Below, piece by piece: positions 34,980 through 44,107 of a stretch of DNA of 64,000 bases. A program made the translations under genes and the position numbers. Source of the stretch: Peptoclostridium litorale DSM 5388 (GTDB taxonomy: Bacteria; Bacillota; Clostridia; Peptostreptococcales; Peptostreptococcaceae). How positions within the stretch are numbered: the first letter of the stretch is position 1; every line of letters begins with the position of its first letter. The stretch lies in assembly GCF_900141635.1 (NCBI RefSeq), contig NZ_FSRH01000001.1:186001-250000 (forward strand), given 5' to 3'. The notes beneath the pieces were generated by a model. The model ran no database searches, was not told the DNA's origin, and saw only the letters and a program-made list of their open reading frames with translations.

Positions 34980-35561
34980 CTATTTTATCCTGATGTCAAA
35001 GCACTCCAAAAGCGTAGCCACATCAGGCAGCGTGAAAATAGCATTTTTAACATTGTTGCTTAGAGGGTTTATGGAATATCCCTTCGTAAAGGAAAAGTCT
35101 GCCTTTGCAAGGTTTGAGCCGTTGAACACGCTCCCCTTGAGATCACAGTGGCTGAAGTCGCTCTCCATGAGCTGGGTTTTTACAAAGTCGCTTTCAATCA
35201 CCCTGCTCTTTGCAAATGAAGTCTTTCTAAGATTCATATCGGAAAAATTGCAGCTTTGGATAAGGCACCCCCTAAATTCCATATCCAGTATGAATCTGTC
35301 GCATTTTCCAAAATCGACCCCCACAAGCTTGCAGCCCTCAAACGTGACATTTCTAAGCCTTGACTCGCCATACACTGTCAAGGCGAGGTTGCAGCTTTTA
35401 AATATGCAGTCTTCGAATGTCGAATATGAAAAGTCCGCTTCTGAAAAATCACAGCTTTCAAACATGCAATTTACGAATACCCTTTCTGTAACATCTGCAC
35501 CCGTTCCGTTTATTTTTATGAATTCCCTGTCTTCGTATTCAAATTCACATAATGTTTCCAT
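34980..35561 (-). CDS. Pentapeptide repeat protein, Qnr-like
   Basis: 193 aa made mostly of A(D/N)LXX-type repeats (FEDCIFKSCNL, SDFSHCDLKGSVFNGSNL), in two blocks as in Qnr/McbG proteins that mimic DNA and protect gyrase. ATG 35561 follows AGGAAGG. Close relatives confer low-level quinolone resistance when overexpressed; that role here is inference. Next to an EamA exporter. Confidence 0.85.
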   Translation of the reverse strand: METLCEFEYEDREFIKINGTGADVTERVFVNCMFESCDFSEADFSYSTFEDCIFKSCNLALTVYGESRLRNVTFEGCKLVGVDFGKCDRFILDMEFRGCLIQSCNFSDMNLRKTSFAKSRVIESDFVKTQLMESDFSHCDLKGSVFNGSNLAKADFSFTKGYSINPLSNNVKNAIFTLPDVATLLECFDIRIK

Positions 35562-35576
35562 GTGCACCTTCCTTTT

Positions 35577-36434
35577 TTATCTCTTTTGAAATTCGTAGTA
35601 TCCGCTCAGCTCCTCTAATTCGCCTGTAATCTCAATGCTTCCTGAAAACACCCCGTTTTCAAATTCCAGTTCAAATCCATCATGCATAGCTTTATCTAGC
35701 CCGCTTTCAAGCCTGAACTTTGCAGTTTTACCGCTAAGTAGCCCCTTGCATGCTGCAAGCTGGGAGCTCTTTAGATTATGTATGTCTGTCCCGCCCCTGT
35801 ATTCCATGCTGGCCACATAGCCCGCTGCAATGCCGTCTTTCGAAACCACAATCTCTCCATATTTTTCAGTTATGTAATCTCCCTTTTCCAATATGTCCTC
35901 ACATTTCCATACCCCAGCCATTTCCGGCGAAATGCCTTCTTTTGCCGTTTTTACAGAATCTCCACCGCCATACCACTGCAGGTATATTCTGCCACCCTGG
36001 CCCTCTTCTCTGCCCATTCTACTGACTATGAATGTCGGATTTTCACCTCGGCTGTGCTCAATTTTTGTGCTGCTCATGCCAAATGTGTCATTATATCCAG
36101 AGATGGCGCATACAACTTTATCTCCATATGAAAATACAATGTTCATCATGCCTTCACTAAAAGTCTCGCTAACCCTGCCGCTTTTAAAACCCATGATTTC
36201 ATACATTTGCGCCTTGGGCATATACGGAGGGAAGAAATACACTTTTTCCCATTCAAAAGGCGTAAGCTCGCTTAATGAAATGCTCACGTAGTCAGAGCAC
36301 TTTTCTTTTATGCTCTTTTCAAGTGCTGAAGCATTTTTTGAGCTTTCACTATTCAAGCTGCCAGTAAGCACCATAGTTCCTGTAAATATAAGCACAGCCA
36401 AAACTGCAACCGCCTTCAAGCATATTTTTTTCAT
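35577..36434 (-). CDS. Exported protein of unknown function
   Basis: 285 aa with a clear signal peptide (KAVAVLAVLIFTGTMVLTG), no lipobox Cys, then a globular domain with FEWEKVYFFPPYMP and YLQWYGGG. ATG 36434 has AAAGGAG upstream. It sits upstream of the pentapeptide gene (15-base gap), so the three may be one operon. Family not recognised. Confidence 0.65.
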   Translation of the reverse strand: MKKICLKAVAVLAVLIFTGTMVLTGSLNSESSKNASALEKSIKEKCSDYVSISLSELTPFEWEKVYFFPPYMPKAQMYEIMGFKSGRVSETFSEGMMNIVFSYGDKVVCAISGYNDTFGMSSTKIEHSRGENPTFIVSRMGREEGQGGRIYLQWYGGGDSVKTAKEGISPEMAGVWKCEDILEKGDYITEKYGEIVVSKDGIAAGYVASMEYRGGTDIHNLKSSQLAACKGLLSGKTAKFRLESGLDKAMHDGFELEFENGVFSGSIEITGELEELSGYYEFQKR

Positions 36435-36540
36435 ATACTTCTCCTTTTCAATTAACATATGTATCATTTTCATAGTACCATTTTTTATATATAATGTCAT
36501 CCTGTGGTATGCACTGTCGTTTCAATTTTAATAACAAAAC

Positions 36541-36571
36541 AAAAAAGGAACTCTCTTCATGCGAAAGTTCC
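36541..36571 (-). terminator. Terminator downstream of marR
   Basis: GGAACT...AGTTCC stem with inner TTC/GAA pairing, followed by TTTTTTG on the minus strand. Confidence 0.7.
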
Positions 36572-36707
36572 ATGTATATTCCAAATGCACCCCAACTCGA
36601 CTGTTTCACGCTTAAATACAATTGGAGCGACATATTCAAGTTCCAGCATAAACCCCTGAATAATATATTTTGTCAAAGTATCACCCCTAATTCTCTTTAT
36701 ACGCTAA

Positions 36708-37166
36708 TTATATATCTCCAGCATTTTTAAGCTTGTATTCAATATCGTCTTTTAATGTGTCTAAAAATCTAGCTATGACATCCTTTTCATCCTCATTAAA
36801 CAATTCAAATATCTGCTTGTCCCTCTCCACAGATTCCATATGAACCTTTCCATGTATTGTAAAAATATCCATTCCTTCATTTGTAAGTCTAAAATACTTT
36901 TCCTTCCTGTTTTCTTCCCTTTTGTAAGAGCTTATATATCCACTATTCATTAACCTTTTAGTTATTTTGGTTACAGCACCTTTTGTGATTTGCAGGTGTT
37001 GCGTAATCTTGGTCACATTTGCATATTCAGTTCTTCCTATGTAGTCAATAGCATGAACCTCGTTCATGTTCAAGTTCCCATATCTGCCACTGAAGTCCTT
37101 CTCGCTAAACTCCGAAAACAACTGGAGTGTTTGGATTAATTTCATAAGCAATAATTCATTGTCCAT
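36708..37166 (-). CDS. MarR-family transcriptional regulator
   Basis: 152 aa winged helix regulator (NVTKITQHLQITKGAVTKIT recognition region; wing EENRKEKYFRLT). ATG 37166 follows GGGGTG and lies 11 bases after the cyclase stop; the longer frame to 37238 overlaps the cyclase and is less likely. It probably controls the cyclase operon. Confidence 0.88.
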   Translation of the reverse strand: MDNELLLMKLIQTLQLFSEFSEKDFSGRYGNLNMNEVHAIDYIGRTEYANVTKITQHLQITKGAVTKITKRLMNSGYISSYKREENRKEKYFRLTNEGMDIFTIHGKVHMESVERDKQIFELFNEDEKDVIARFLDTLKDDIEYKLKNAGDI

Positions 37167-37177
37167 ATCAAGCACCC

Positions 37178-37756
37178 CTATATTACATCTGCAAGAACCC
37201 TTGTAGATAGCCCTGTTGCAAACGGATTCTCTATCCACATTGTGTAGACGTCAAACTTGTCACCATTTTTCAAGTTCAGTCCACCCGTGTCCAGATTCTC
37301 TATGACATAAGTTCTATTGCCTTCCGCCTTTATGTCTGCCTTTATGTGTTCACTTCCTCTGCGGATTCCTGCACAGTCAATGCCTATAAAGCATACTTGC
37401 CTTTGGAGCAAAAAGTCTATAAGCTCCCATCCAAGCTGAGGGTGATTGTTTGTATACATTTCGCTTCCGTATTCAAACCTGCTTTGAATGCCTGTTTTGA
37501 ACACTATAAAGACCTTCTCGCCATATTTTATATCAATTCCCTCTATAACTTCCATTCCTATCTCTTTTTCAATGCCATACTCAGTGCAGTCTATTAAAAC
37601 TCCCCTTGTCTTGAAGTAGTCTACAGGAATCCTGCTTTTTTTGTAAACGTCTATATGGGTCCCTACATGGCCTGCATTCATCAATTTGTTTTCCTGGCTC
37701 TCCAGCCATTTCCACACATTGTGATCTCCTTCCAGATTCATTGTTATATCTATCAT
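37178..37756 (-). CDS. Cyclase-family (KynB-like) hydrolase
   Basis: 192 aa with the metal-binding motif HVGTHIDVYKK of the cyclase/kynurenine formamidase superfamily. ATG 37756 follows GGAGG. Cotranscribed with a MarR regulator. Substrate unknown; most members are amide or lactone hydrolases. Confidence 0.83.
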   Translation of the reverse strand: MIDITMNLEGDHNVWKWLESQENKLMNAGHVGTHIDVYKKSRIPVDYFKTRGVLIDCTEYGIEKEIGMEVIEGIDIKYGEKVFIVFKTGIQSRFEYGSEMYTNNHPQLGWELIDFLLQRQVCFIGIDCAGIRRGSEHIKADIKAEGNRTYVIENLDTGGLNLKNGDKFDVYTMWIENPFATGLSTRVLADVI

Positions 37757-37854
37757 AATAGCCCTCCTGAATTTATAGTTTACCTAGAAACAATTTTAGC
37801 GCATTTTTGTTTCCTTGTCAACTATAAAGAGTATGCACATGTCTGGCCTGCTCA

Positions 37855-37885
37855 AAAATATGGAGCGGCAAAAACTCCATATTTT
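37855..37885. terminator. Bidirectional hairpin terminator
   Basis: AAAATATGGAG (37855-37865) and CTCCATATTTT (37875-37885), perfect 11-bp stem, just beyond the end of the leftward tetR gene. Confidence 0.7.
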
Positions 37886-37953
37886 CGAAGTTTCCACTGC
37901 TCCAATTGTCTTTAGATAATGATAAAACATTTTTTAATCGCATGCTTTTATTT

Positions 37954-38574
37954 TTACACCGCTGGGAATATGTCGCCCCTTACAATATATTTGCATATTA
38001 TGTCCGTCAAATTATCTATGTATTCCTTTTTCAAGTCCTCATCGGCCATCCCGGCTATTTCTACAATGTTAATATATATGGTGCGCCATACCAGCATAGC
38101 CCCCACGTGTAGCGTCGAATCATCAGCACCGACCCATATCCGTCTCAATATTTCCTTGATTATATTTAAATAGTCTTTTTTCACATCCTCAAAAAAACCT
38201 TTTATTTGTTCGTTTTCATTCATTAGAACATTGAATTCCTCCATGACTCTCTTATATGTAATAAATTCAAGCCGGCTTTCAATATAGTTTCTTATGGCCT
38301 GTTTTTTATCAATATCTTCAGCCATTCTGTTCTTAAAATCTAAAACCACCTCCATCTCTTTCTCTATAAGCAGTCTCACAACCTCTATATAGATATCATC
38401 CTTGTCTTTAAAGTACTTGTAAAATAATCCAGTTGAAATCCCAGCTTCCCCCGTTATGTCTTTTATATGGGTATTGTGATATCCCTTGTCATTGAATACT
38501 TTCTTAGCCGATTTTATTAGCCTCAACCTTTTTTCTATCGCTCTTTTTTGAATGGGCTCTTTTATATGACTCAA
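37954..38574 (-). CDS. TetR-family transcriptional regulator
   Basis: 206 aa. N-terminal HTH (HIKDITGEAGISTGLFYKYF) and a helical ligand domain. TTG 38574 follows GGAG at 9 bases. Divergent from the FUSC-like transporter across perfect palindromes, so it is the likely repressor of that gene and itself. Confidence 0.9.
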   Translation of the reverse strand: MSHIKEPIQKRAIEKRLRLIKSAKKVFNDKGYHNTHIKDITGEAGISTGLFYKYFKDKDDIYIEVVRLLIEKEMEVVLDFKNRMAEDIDKKQAIRNYIESRLEFITYKRVMEEFNVLMNENEQIKGFFEDVKKDYLNIIKEILRRIWVGADDSTLHVGAMLVWRTIYINIVEIAGMADEDLKKEYIDNLTDIICKYIVRGDIFPAV

Positions 38575-38631
38575 CTCTATTCACTCCTTTCTAATAATTT
38601 TAATACATTTCTATCTGTTAGTATAGTTTAT

Positions 38632-38719
38632 AAAACTTGAATCAAAATTCACTTTCTATTGACTATATATCAATTAGCCTATATAATGTCTTTAAAAGTT
38701 GAATTTAAATTCAACTTTT
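38632..38719 (+). promoter_or_regulatory. Promoter and TetR-type operators of the FUSC-like gene
   Basis: TTGACT (38659-38664), 17-base spacer, TATAAT (38682-38687). A perfect 26-base palindrome fills 38694-38719 (core GTTGAATTTAAATTCAAC); an imperfect copy (CTTGAATCAAAATTCA) lies at about 38635-38655, upstream of the -35. Confidence 0.75.
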
Positions 38720-38744
38720 TATTTTGTGCATAGGAGTGTTCAAC

Positions 38745-39812
38745 ATGAAATTCACCGCCAATATATTCAACTTACAGTTCAACAAACTCAGTTTGAAATT
38801 TGGACTTAGATACACTTTTACATTCTTGCTTTCTCTTGCTGTTAACCAATTCTTATTCGGACTTAATGTCGCACTGCTGAGCGCATTAACAACATCATTC
38901 TATTTTATTGCTCCCAACAAGAACATGAAAGTCAAACCTCTTTATAAAATCGTATATCTATATTTTAATATCGTCTTAGTTATTTTTTTAGGCTCTTTGG
39001 CAAACTCAGGCCTGCTTTTGTCCTTCATATTAAATCTAATAGTTCCATTTGCCGTGGTATGCATATTCAATGACGACACTAACACCAGCGGATATATGTT
39101 TTACTATTGCTTATTTATTCTCACTCAATCGATTGGCATAACCCTGGATATGTTCTGTTTCAATGCACTGTCTTCTTTCATAGGGCTTATTACAGGGTAT
39201 CTATTTGAAGAGATCATTTGGTCTGCCAGCCATAAAAACATGAATACGGATATCATGTGCTTCAAAGAATGCTTAGTCGGCAACTTTAAGTCTAACAATA
39301 CGAAGCTGAAAAACGGTTTGAATTTGAATTTACATGTATCAAGGTTTGCATTAAGGCTGTCCATAGCCACCGCCTTTTCATTCGTCTTATGGAAATACTT
39401 GAATCTGCCAAAATGGTACTGGATATCTGCCTCTACTTGTTTTACACTGGTTCCAACGGGCAACGAAATTCACTCCAGGGCTTTTAAGCGAATCCAGGGA
39501 ACCATAATAGGAGGGCTTATGTTCCTTGCATTTTCCTTTTTTGTAAAAAACACATTTGTCTCCATGGCAACAATACCTTTTAGCATTCTATTGATGCTGG
39601 CCTACATGCCTCACAAGCGCCTGGCTGAGTCGTATATATTCTCTACGTATCTCTCTTTGTCTTTTTCCATAATTTCACTGTCATCATTGACAGCCGCTAC
39701 ATACAGAATTTCATACGTTTTAACAGGCGTTTTGACGGCTGTGCTGTTCAATGAATTAATACTTCCAAGCAGGTCAAAAACTCTATTGGAACAAGAGTTT
39801 ATGCAATCGTAA
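38745..39812 (+). CDS. FUSC-like membrane transporter
   Basis: 355 aa with two sets of TM helices around a cytoplasmic middle. The second half (PKWYWISASTCFTLVPTG, AFKRIQGTIIGGL) matches FUSC/aromatic-acid-exporter-like proteins, which pump aromatic acids or drugs. ATG 38745 follows AGGAG by 8 bases. Controlled by the divergent TetR gene. Confidence 0.8.
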   Translation: MKFTANIFNLQFNKLSLKFGLRYTFTFLLSLAVNQFLFGLNVALLSALTTSFYFIAPNKNMKVKPLYKIVYLYFNIVLVIFLGSLANSGLLLSFILNLIVPFAVVCIFNDDTNTSGYMFYYCLFILTQSIGITLDMFCFNALSSFIGLITGYLFEEIIWSASHKNMNTDIMCFKECLVGNFKSNNTKLKNGLNLNLHVSRFALRLSIATAFSFVLWKYLNLPKWYWISASTCFTLVPTGNEIHSRAFKRIQGTIIGGLMFLAFSFFVKNTFVSMATIPFSILLMLAYMPHKRLAESYIFSTYLSLSFSIISLSSLTAATYRISYVLTGVLTAVLFNELILPSRSKTLLEQEFMQS

Positions 39813-39814
39813 AA

Positions 39815-39858
39815 AGAAGCCATGTGATTATTTGAACTCCAATAATCACATGGCTTCT
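39815..39858. terminator. Bidirectional terminator (18-bp stem)
   Basis: Arms 39815-39832 and 39841-39858 are exact complements, shared by the FUSC-like gene and the converging hcp. Confidence 0.85.
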
Positions 39859-39914
39859 CCAGACTTATATTATTGTCACTCTATTTCTATTTCAACCTGC
39901 TGTATTTTGCCTTA

Positions 39915-41618
39915 TTAGCTCTCCATGAACATTTTTATGTCGTCTTCCACATTTGTGATTCCGCCTATCCCGAAGCTATCCACAAGCACATTTGCGACAT
40001 TTGGTGATAAGAACGCCGGAAGAGTAGGCCCAAGGTGAATGTTCTTGACCCCTAGATGGAGGAGCGAAAGCAGTACTATTACGGCCTTTTGCTCATACCA
40101 TGCGATATTGTACGATATAGGCAGCTCATTTACATCATCCAGCCCGAACACCTCTTTAAGCTTGAGTGCGATCACAACCAGCGAATATGAGTCGTTGCAC
40201 TGGCCTGCGTCAAGGACTCTGGAAATTCCTCCTATTTCTCCCAGATTAAGCTTGTTGTATTTGTATTTTGCGCAGCCTGCGGTCAAAATCACAGTGTCTT
40301 TTGGTATGGCCTTTGCAAAATCGGTATAGTAGTTTCTAGACTTGGCCCTTCCGTCGCAGCCGGCCATTACAAAGAACCTCTTTATTGCGCCGGCCTTTAC
40401 AGCGTCTACAACCTTGTCTGCAAGGGACAGCACCTGGTTGTGCGCGAATCCGCCGACTATTTCTCCCCTTTCTATTTCAGTTGGGGAATTGCAGTTTTTG
40501 GCCATTTCAATCACCTGGGAGAAGTCCTTCTCTCCGCTTTCAGCTGCCTCTATGTGCTTGCACCCAGGCACGCCAGAGGCTCCCGTTGTAAACAGCCTTT
40601 CCCTGTACGAGTCTTTTGGAGTAACGACGCAGTTCGTAGTCATGAGTATAGGCCCGTTGAACTTTTCAAACTCCTCTGCCTGCTTCCACCATGCGTTTCC
40701 GTAATTTCCCGCAAAATGTCCGTACTTTTTGAACTCAGGATAATACTGCCCCGCAAGCATTTCACTGTGTGTATAAACGTCCACACCTGTCCCCTCTGTC
40801 TGCTTTAGGAGCATATCAAGATCCTTTAGGTCGTGTCCTGATATAAGTATTCCTGGATTTCCCCTTACTCCGATGTCAACCTTTGTTATTTCAGGGTGCC
40901 CGTAGCTTCCTGTGTTCGCCTTGTCCAGAAGCGCCATTCCGTCAACTCCGTATTTTCCAGCTTCAAGTGCAAGAGCCACAAGCTCGTCCGCGCCCAGGCT
41001 GTCGTCAAGCGTAGCAGCCAGCGCCCTTGCCATGAATCCATGAATATTTTCGTCGTTGTATCCCAGGTTCATAGCGTGCTTCATGTACGCCGACAGACCC
41101 TTAAGGCCGTACACTATGAGCTCCCTCAGGCTCCTTATGTCTTCGTCCTCCGTCGCAAGGACTCCTACCCTCTCTGCCTTGGCGTCGAAATCCACTTCGG
41201 TGCTGCCTGACCACTCTGCTGCATCAGGCATTATAACTTCCTGCGACGCCATTCCCAGAATCCTCTTGAGCAGTCCCCCATTGATCCTTGTCTCCCCAAC
41301 CTTTCCTCCAGCTTTTACAACGTTTGATTTCAGTTCCTCCCTCAGCTTCAATGTCTCTCTCACCCTGCCTAGTATAACATCCCTGTCAAAGTTGGCATTA
41401 GTTATCGTCGTAAACAGGTTCTCAGTAATATATCTGTCCACTATTGAATCAACAACTCCAACCTTTCTTCCCTCGCTGCTCACTATGGCAAGCCCCTTTG
41501 TCACATATACAAGCAGGTCCTTAGCCCTTGCCACATCTTCAGTCTTTCCGCAAACACCTATTTTAGTACATCCCTTGCATCCTGCAGCCTCTTGACACTG
41601 AAAACAAAACATACCCAT
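39915..41618 (-). CDS. hcp: Hybrid cluster protein (hydroxylamine/NO reductase)
   Basis: 567 aa. N-terminal [4Fe-4S] cysteines in [13 protein letters not shown] and KIGVCGK; hybrid-cluster ligands in the C-terminal half ([39 protein letters not shown]). It reduces hydroxylamine or NO and protects anaerobes from nitrosative stress. ATG 41618 follows GAGGAGG by 8 bases; the longer frame to 41690 has no site. No hcr reductase gene is adjacent. Confidence 0.95.
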   Translation of the reverse strand: MGMFCFQCQEAAGCKGCTKIGVCGKTEDVARAKDLLVYVTKGLAIVSSEGRKVGVVDSIVDRYITENLFTTITNANFDRDVILGRVRETLKLREELKSNVVKAGGKVGETRINGGLLKRILGMASQEVIMPDAAEWSGSTEVDFDAKAERVGVLATEDEDIRSLRELIVYGLKGLSAYMKHAMNLGYNDENIHGFMARALAATLDDSLGADELVALALEAGKYGVDGMALLDKANTGSYGHPEITKVDIGVRGNPGILISGHDLKDLDMLLKQTEGTGVDVYTHSEMLAGQYYPEFKKYGHFAGNYGNAWWKQAEEFEKFNGPILMTTNCVVTPKDSYRERLFTTGASGVPGCKHIEAAESGEKDFSQVIEMAKNCNSPTEIERGEIVGGFAHNQVLSLADKVVDAVKAGAIKRFFVMAGCDGRAKSRNYYTDFAKAIPKDTVILTAGCAKYKYNKLNLGEIGGISRVLDAGQCNDSYSLVVIALKLKEVFGLDDVNELPISYNIAWYEQKAVIVLLSLLHLGVKNIHLGPTLPAFLSPNVANVLVDSFGIGGITNVEDDIKMFMES

Positions 41619-42000
41619 TATAATTTCCTCCTCTATAGTCCATGTAATATTAGCGCAACGCACCTTATGCTTTTCCTGCATTAAATTCACTTTTATTTAT
41701 GATACCTTTATTGAACTCTTGAAATGAATATCGCTTTCTCTTTTCTACATGATAAAGTTTACTATATGGGTTAGTTTGGTTATGTAACGCAGGTTACTAA
41801 ATTTAAAAATATTTAAAATATCCAGATAATAAAAAGCATGCCCTTGAGGTAAATGTCGGGCCTGCCCACAAACCCGCATAAAAACATAAGCGACATGAGC
41901 GGAGTGAATACGGTTACCAAATAAAAAACATGCATTTGGCATATACTGCATGTTCTTTGTCTTTATGAAGTCAATTATAAACCTTTGTGTTGCACAAAGG
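41619..42000. other. Intergenic region with a possible membrane-protein remnant
   Basis: Holds the palindrome at 41784-41797 and, at about 41825-41945 on the minus strand, a 39-codon frame without a ribosome site that reads like the tail of a membrane protein (FLCGFVGRPDIYLKG). A small hairpin at 41981-42001 (ACCTTTGTG/CACAAAGGT) overlaps the end of the merR fragment. Confidence 0.4.
41784..41797. promoter_or_regulatory. GTAAC-N4-GTTAC palindrome upstream of hcp
   Basis: Perfect palindrome GTAACGCAGGTTAC about 165 bases before the hcp start. It resembles sites reported for the CRP/FNR-type regulator HcpR in clostridia, as I recall. No regulator gene is adjacent. Confidence 0.45.
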
Positions 42001-42396
42001 TCAATGCTTTTTTATGGGGATTTGCGTCTCAAACATAGCCTCTTCATTTTTGTCTGTTACGCTTATGTCTATTTGCACAATCTGGAGTATGACTCCGCAT
42101 ATTCTGTATCCCTTTTTATAGATATCAATTTCATTTTCAGCGCACCGGTTGAATGTTATTATCTCCCTCTCACTGATTTCCCTGATATCTATTTCTTTTG
42201 AATCAGACACTTTTGAGATGTGCTCAAGGTGCTCTATCTTTTCGCCTATGCTTTCCTCAAGTTGCTGAAGCTGCCTTATCTTCTCCCTGAGCTCGCCGTG
42301 CTTTTCCCTTAGTATTTCAACCGATTGATTCAGATTCCTGTTGTCAAAATACCTCTTTATCTCGTCAATGCTCATGTTGAGCTGGCGCAATTCCAT
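42001..42396 (-). pseudogene. MerR-type regulator lacking its DNA-binding N-terminus
   Basis: 131 aa that align with the middle and end of MerR regulators: ELRQLNMSIDEIKRYF, a long coiled coil, then a short effector end. The open frame extends upstream only ten more codons (HSDVDYINI fits the same family) to a TAA; the winged-helix start is absent, its place being taken by the promoter of the next gene. No ribosome site at the ATG. A 5'-truncated gene, or less likely a HTH-less adaptor. Confidence 0.65.
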
Positions 42397-42444
42397 TATG
42401 TTAATATAGTCAACATCGCTGTGTTAACATGAAGCTTACAGCCG

Positions 42445-42472
42445 TTGTGTATATTTCAAAACATGGTATAAT
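42445..42472 (+). promoter_or_regulatory. Promoter of the 54-aa membrane protein
   Basis: TTGTGT (42445-42450), 16-base spacer, TATAAT (42467-42472) with TGG before it. Confidence 0.55.
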
Positions 42473-42505
42473 GTGGATGTGATGATTGTTTGGAGGATGA
42501 TATAA

Positions 42506-42670
42506 ATGGACTCTAAAACTATAAATAAGAAATTAATCGCAATTTCAGGTATCGTATGCCTGATAGTGGCAGTTTTAAACTTTAAATCCCACCGCTACTT
42601 TTACGGACTCAGCATGGTCGCATTCTCAATATTCGCTATTTATGGAATATTAAGATCGTCAAATGAATAG
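42506..42670 (+). CDS. Small membrane protein, 54 aa
   Basis: ATG 42506 lies 9 bases after GGAGG (42492-42496). Two hydrophobic helices (IAISGIVCLIVAVLNF; SMVAFSIFAIYGILR) joined by a basic loop (KSHRYFYG). It has its own promoter and terminator, so it is very probably expressed. No family recognised. Confidence 0.7.
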   Translation: MDSKTINKKLIAISGIVCLIVAVLNFKSHRYFYGLSMVAFSIFAIYGILRSSNE

Positions 42671-42688
42671 ATTCGGTGGACAAAAAAT

Positions 42689-42711
42689 AAACGGGTGGAA
42701 TCCACCCGTTT
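42689..42711. terminator. Bidirectional terminator
   Basis: AAACGGGTGGA/TCCACCCGTTT with a minimal loop and T-run; ends the 54-aa gene and the converging MFS gene. Confidence 0.85.
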
Positions 42712-42744
42712 TACTCTTTTGGGATATATTTATAGACATCTCAG

Positions 42745-43971
42745 CTACTGCACTTTTATCATCTTTTGAGACGACACTATTCCCAGTATGCATAATGCTA
42801 TTACAAAATAAAATACTGCGTAATAGCTGCTGAATGCGTCCTTTATCATTCCCGAGGCAAGCACTCCTATTATGGCGCCTATGCCGTAGGCCGTGAATAT
42901 AACTCCGTAGTTTTGGCTGTAATGCTTTGCACCGTACATTGCAATAGTTGAAGTCGGGGCAATTGCAAGCCATCCTCCCAGGTTGAACCAGAATATCGAA
43001 AATGCTGCAGCGTACAGCATAACGCTTCCATCTCCCGCCATGAGCATAAATACCGAAGCTATTATTATGAGCACGTAAGATATGAGCATTGCCTTTTTAT
43101 GAGAGAATCTGTCTGTTATCCATCCGAATGTAGGTCTTCCCACTCCGTTGAAAACCGCAAACAAAGACATAAGAAGCACTACCTTTCCCTTTGAAAGCTT
43201 TATAAGCTCTATGCCTACATTGCTCGTCATTCCAATAAGCATGAGCCCTATCATGGCCCCTATCATAAAGCTCAGATAAAGGCCTTTGAAGCTTTTAGCC
43301 TTTATCATGTCTGAAGTGCTTGTTCCATGAGCAGCAGCACTTGCGCCACGGATTTTCCCGGCGCTCTCGTAGCCGGACTCCACAGGATAGCTCAGCGGAT
43401 ATGCTACTGCCGGCATCAATACTATAAATGCCGCTCCCAGAATCTTAAACGCAGCCATAACTCCGTAAGTCTCTATAAGATAACCTGCAATAGGTGCCGT
43501 TATAAACGGTGAAAGTCCGAATCCCACAAGCACAAGGCCTACGATAAGCCCTTTCTTCTCAGGAAACCATTTTGCAGCCACAGTCATTGGAACTCCGTAT
43601 ACTATACCTACACCTGCACCCGTTATAAGCCCATAGGTGCATGTCAGCACATATATGTTATTTGCAAATCCCGACAGTATCCAGCCTCCGCCAACAAGAA
43701 GACTTCCTATGAAGATTATAGTCCTTGGGCTGTATTTGTCCAGGTGCTTGCCTGTCAGCAGCATGAAAACTGCATACGAAGCCAGTGAAATCATGTATGG
43801 AAGACCACTTTGAGCGGCTCCTATGTCAAAAATCTTTTCGATTGAAATCCTGAAAACACTCCACGAATACACTGTTCCAAGGCACATCATAATTATAATT
43901 CCCAAAAAGACGTACAGCCATCTCTTCTTGCTTTCCACATTAGTATTAATCTCATTGACGATTTTTTCCAT
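42745..43971 (-). CDS. MFS transporter, oxalate/formate antiporter (OFA) family
   Basis: 408 aa, twelve TM helices. Start (KKRWLYVFLGIIIMMCLGTVYSWSVF is split here as LGTVYSWSVFR) and loops (GAGVGIVYGVPMTVAAKWFP, RPTFGWITDRFSHKKAM) match OFA-type carboxylate transporters. ATG 43971 follows GGAGG by 6 bases. Substrate in this host is unknown; formate, oxalate or another small acid is possible. Confidence 0.87.
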   Translation of the reverse strand: MEKIVNEINTNVESKKRWLYVFLGIIIMMCLGTVYSWSVFRISIEKIFDIGAAQSGLPYMISLASYAVFMLLTGKHLDKYSPRTIIFIGSLLVGGGWILSGFANNIYVLTCTYGLITGAGVGIVYGVPMTVAAKWFPEKKGLIVGLVLVGFGLSPFITAPIAGYLIETYGVMAAFKILGAAFIVLMPAVAYPLSYPVESGYESAGKIRGASAAAHGTSTSDMIKAKSFKGLYLSFMIGAMIGLMLIGMTSNVGIELIKLSKGKVVLLMSLFAVFNGVGRPTFGWITDRFSHKKAMLISYVLIIIASVFMLMAGDGSVMLYAAAFSIFWFNLGGWLAIAPTSTIAMYGAKHYSQNYGVIFTAYGIGAIIGVLASGMIKDAFSSYYAVFYFVIALCILGIVSSQKMIKVQ

Positions 43972-44008
43972 AAACACCCTCCAAACTCTCTATTTATATT
44001 GTATAAAC

Positions 44009-44060
44009 AAAAAAGCCAACAGCAAACATCCTGCCTTGGCAGAATTTTCACTGTTGGCTT
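44009..44060 (-). terminator. Compound terminator of the DUF2294 gene
   Basis: Outer stem AAGCCAACAG/CTGTTGGCTT (44013-44022, 44051-44060) encloses an inner CTGCC/GGCAG hairpin; minus strand ends in TTTTTTG. Confidence 0.75.
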
Positions 44061-44107
44061 ACTTATCGACTGGTCATTGACCCTTCAATGCGTCTTCCAA
44101 CGTCATT

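Noticed and set aside
36448-36730. Short frames of 63 and 78 aa on both strands
   Set aside because: They overlap each other and the terminator of marR, with no ribosome sites.
41745-41951. 68-aa minus-strand frame upstream of hcp
   Set aside because: Runs through the GTAAC palindrome without a ribosome site; a different frame there reads more like a membrane-protein remnant.
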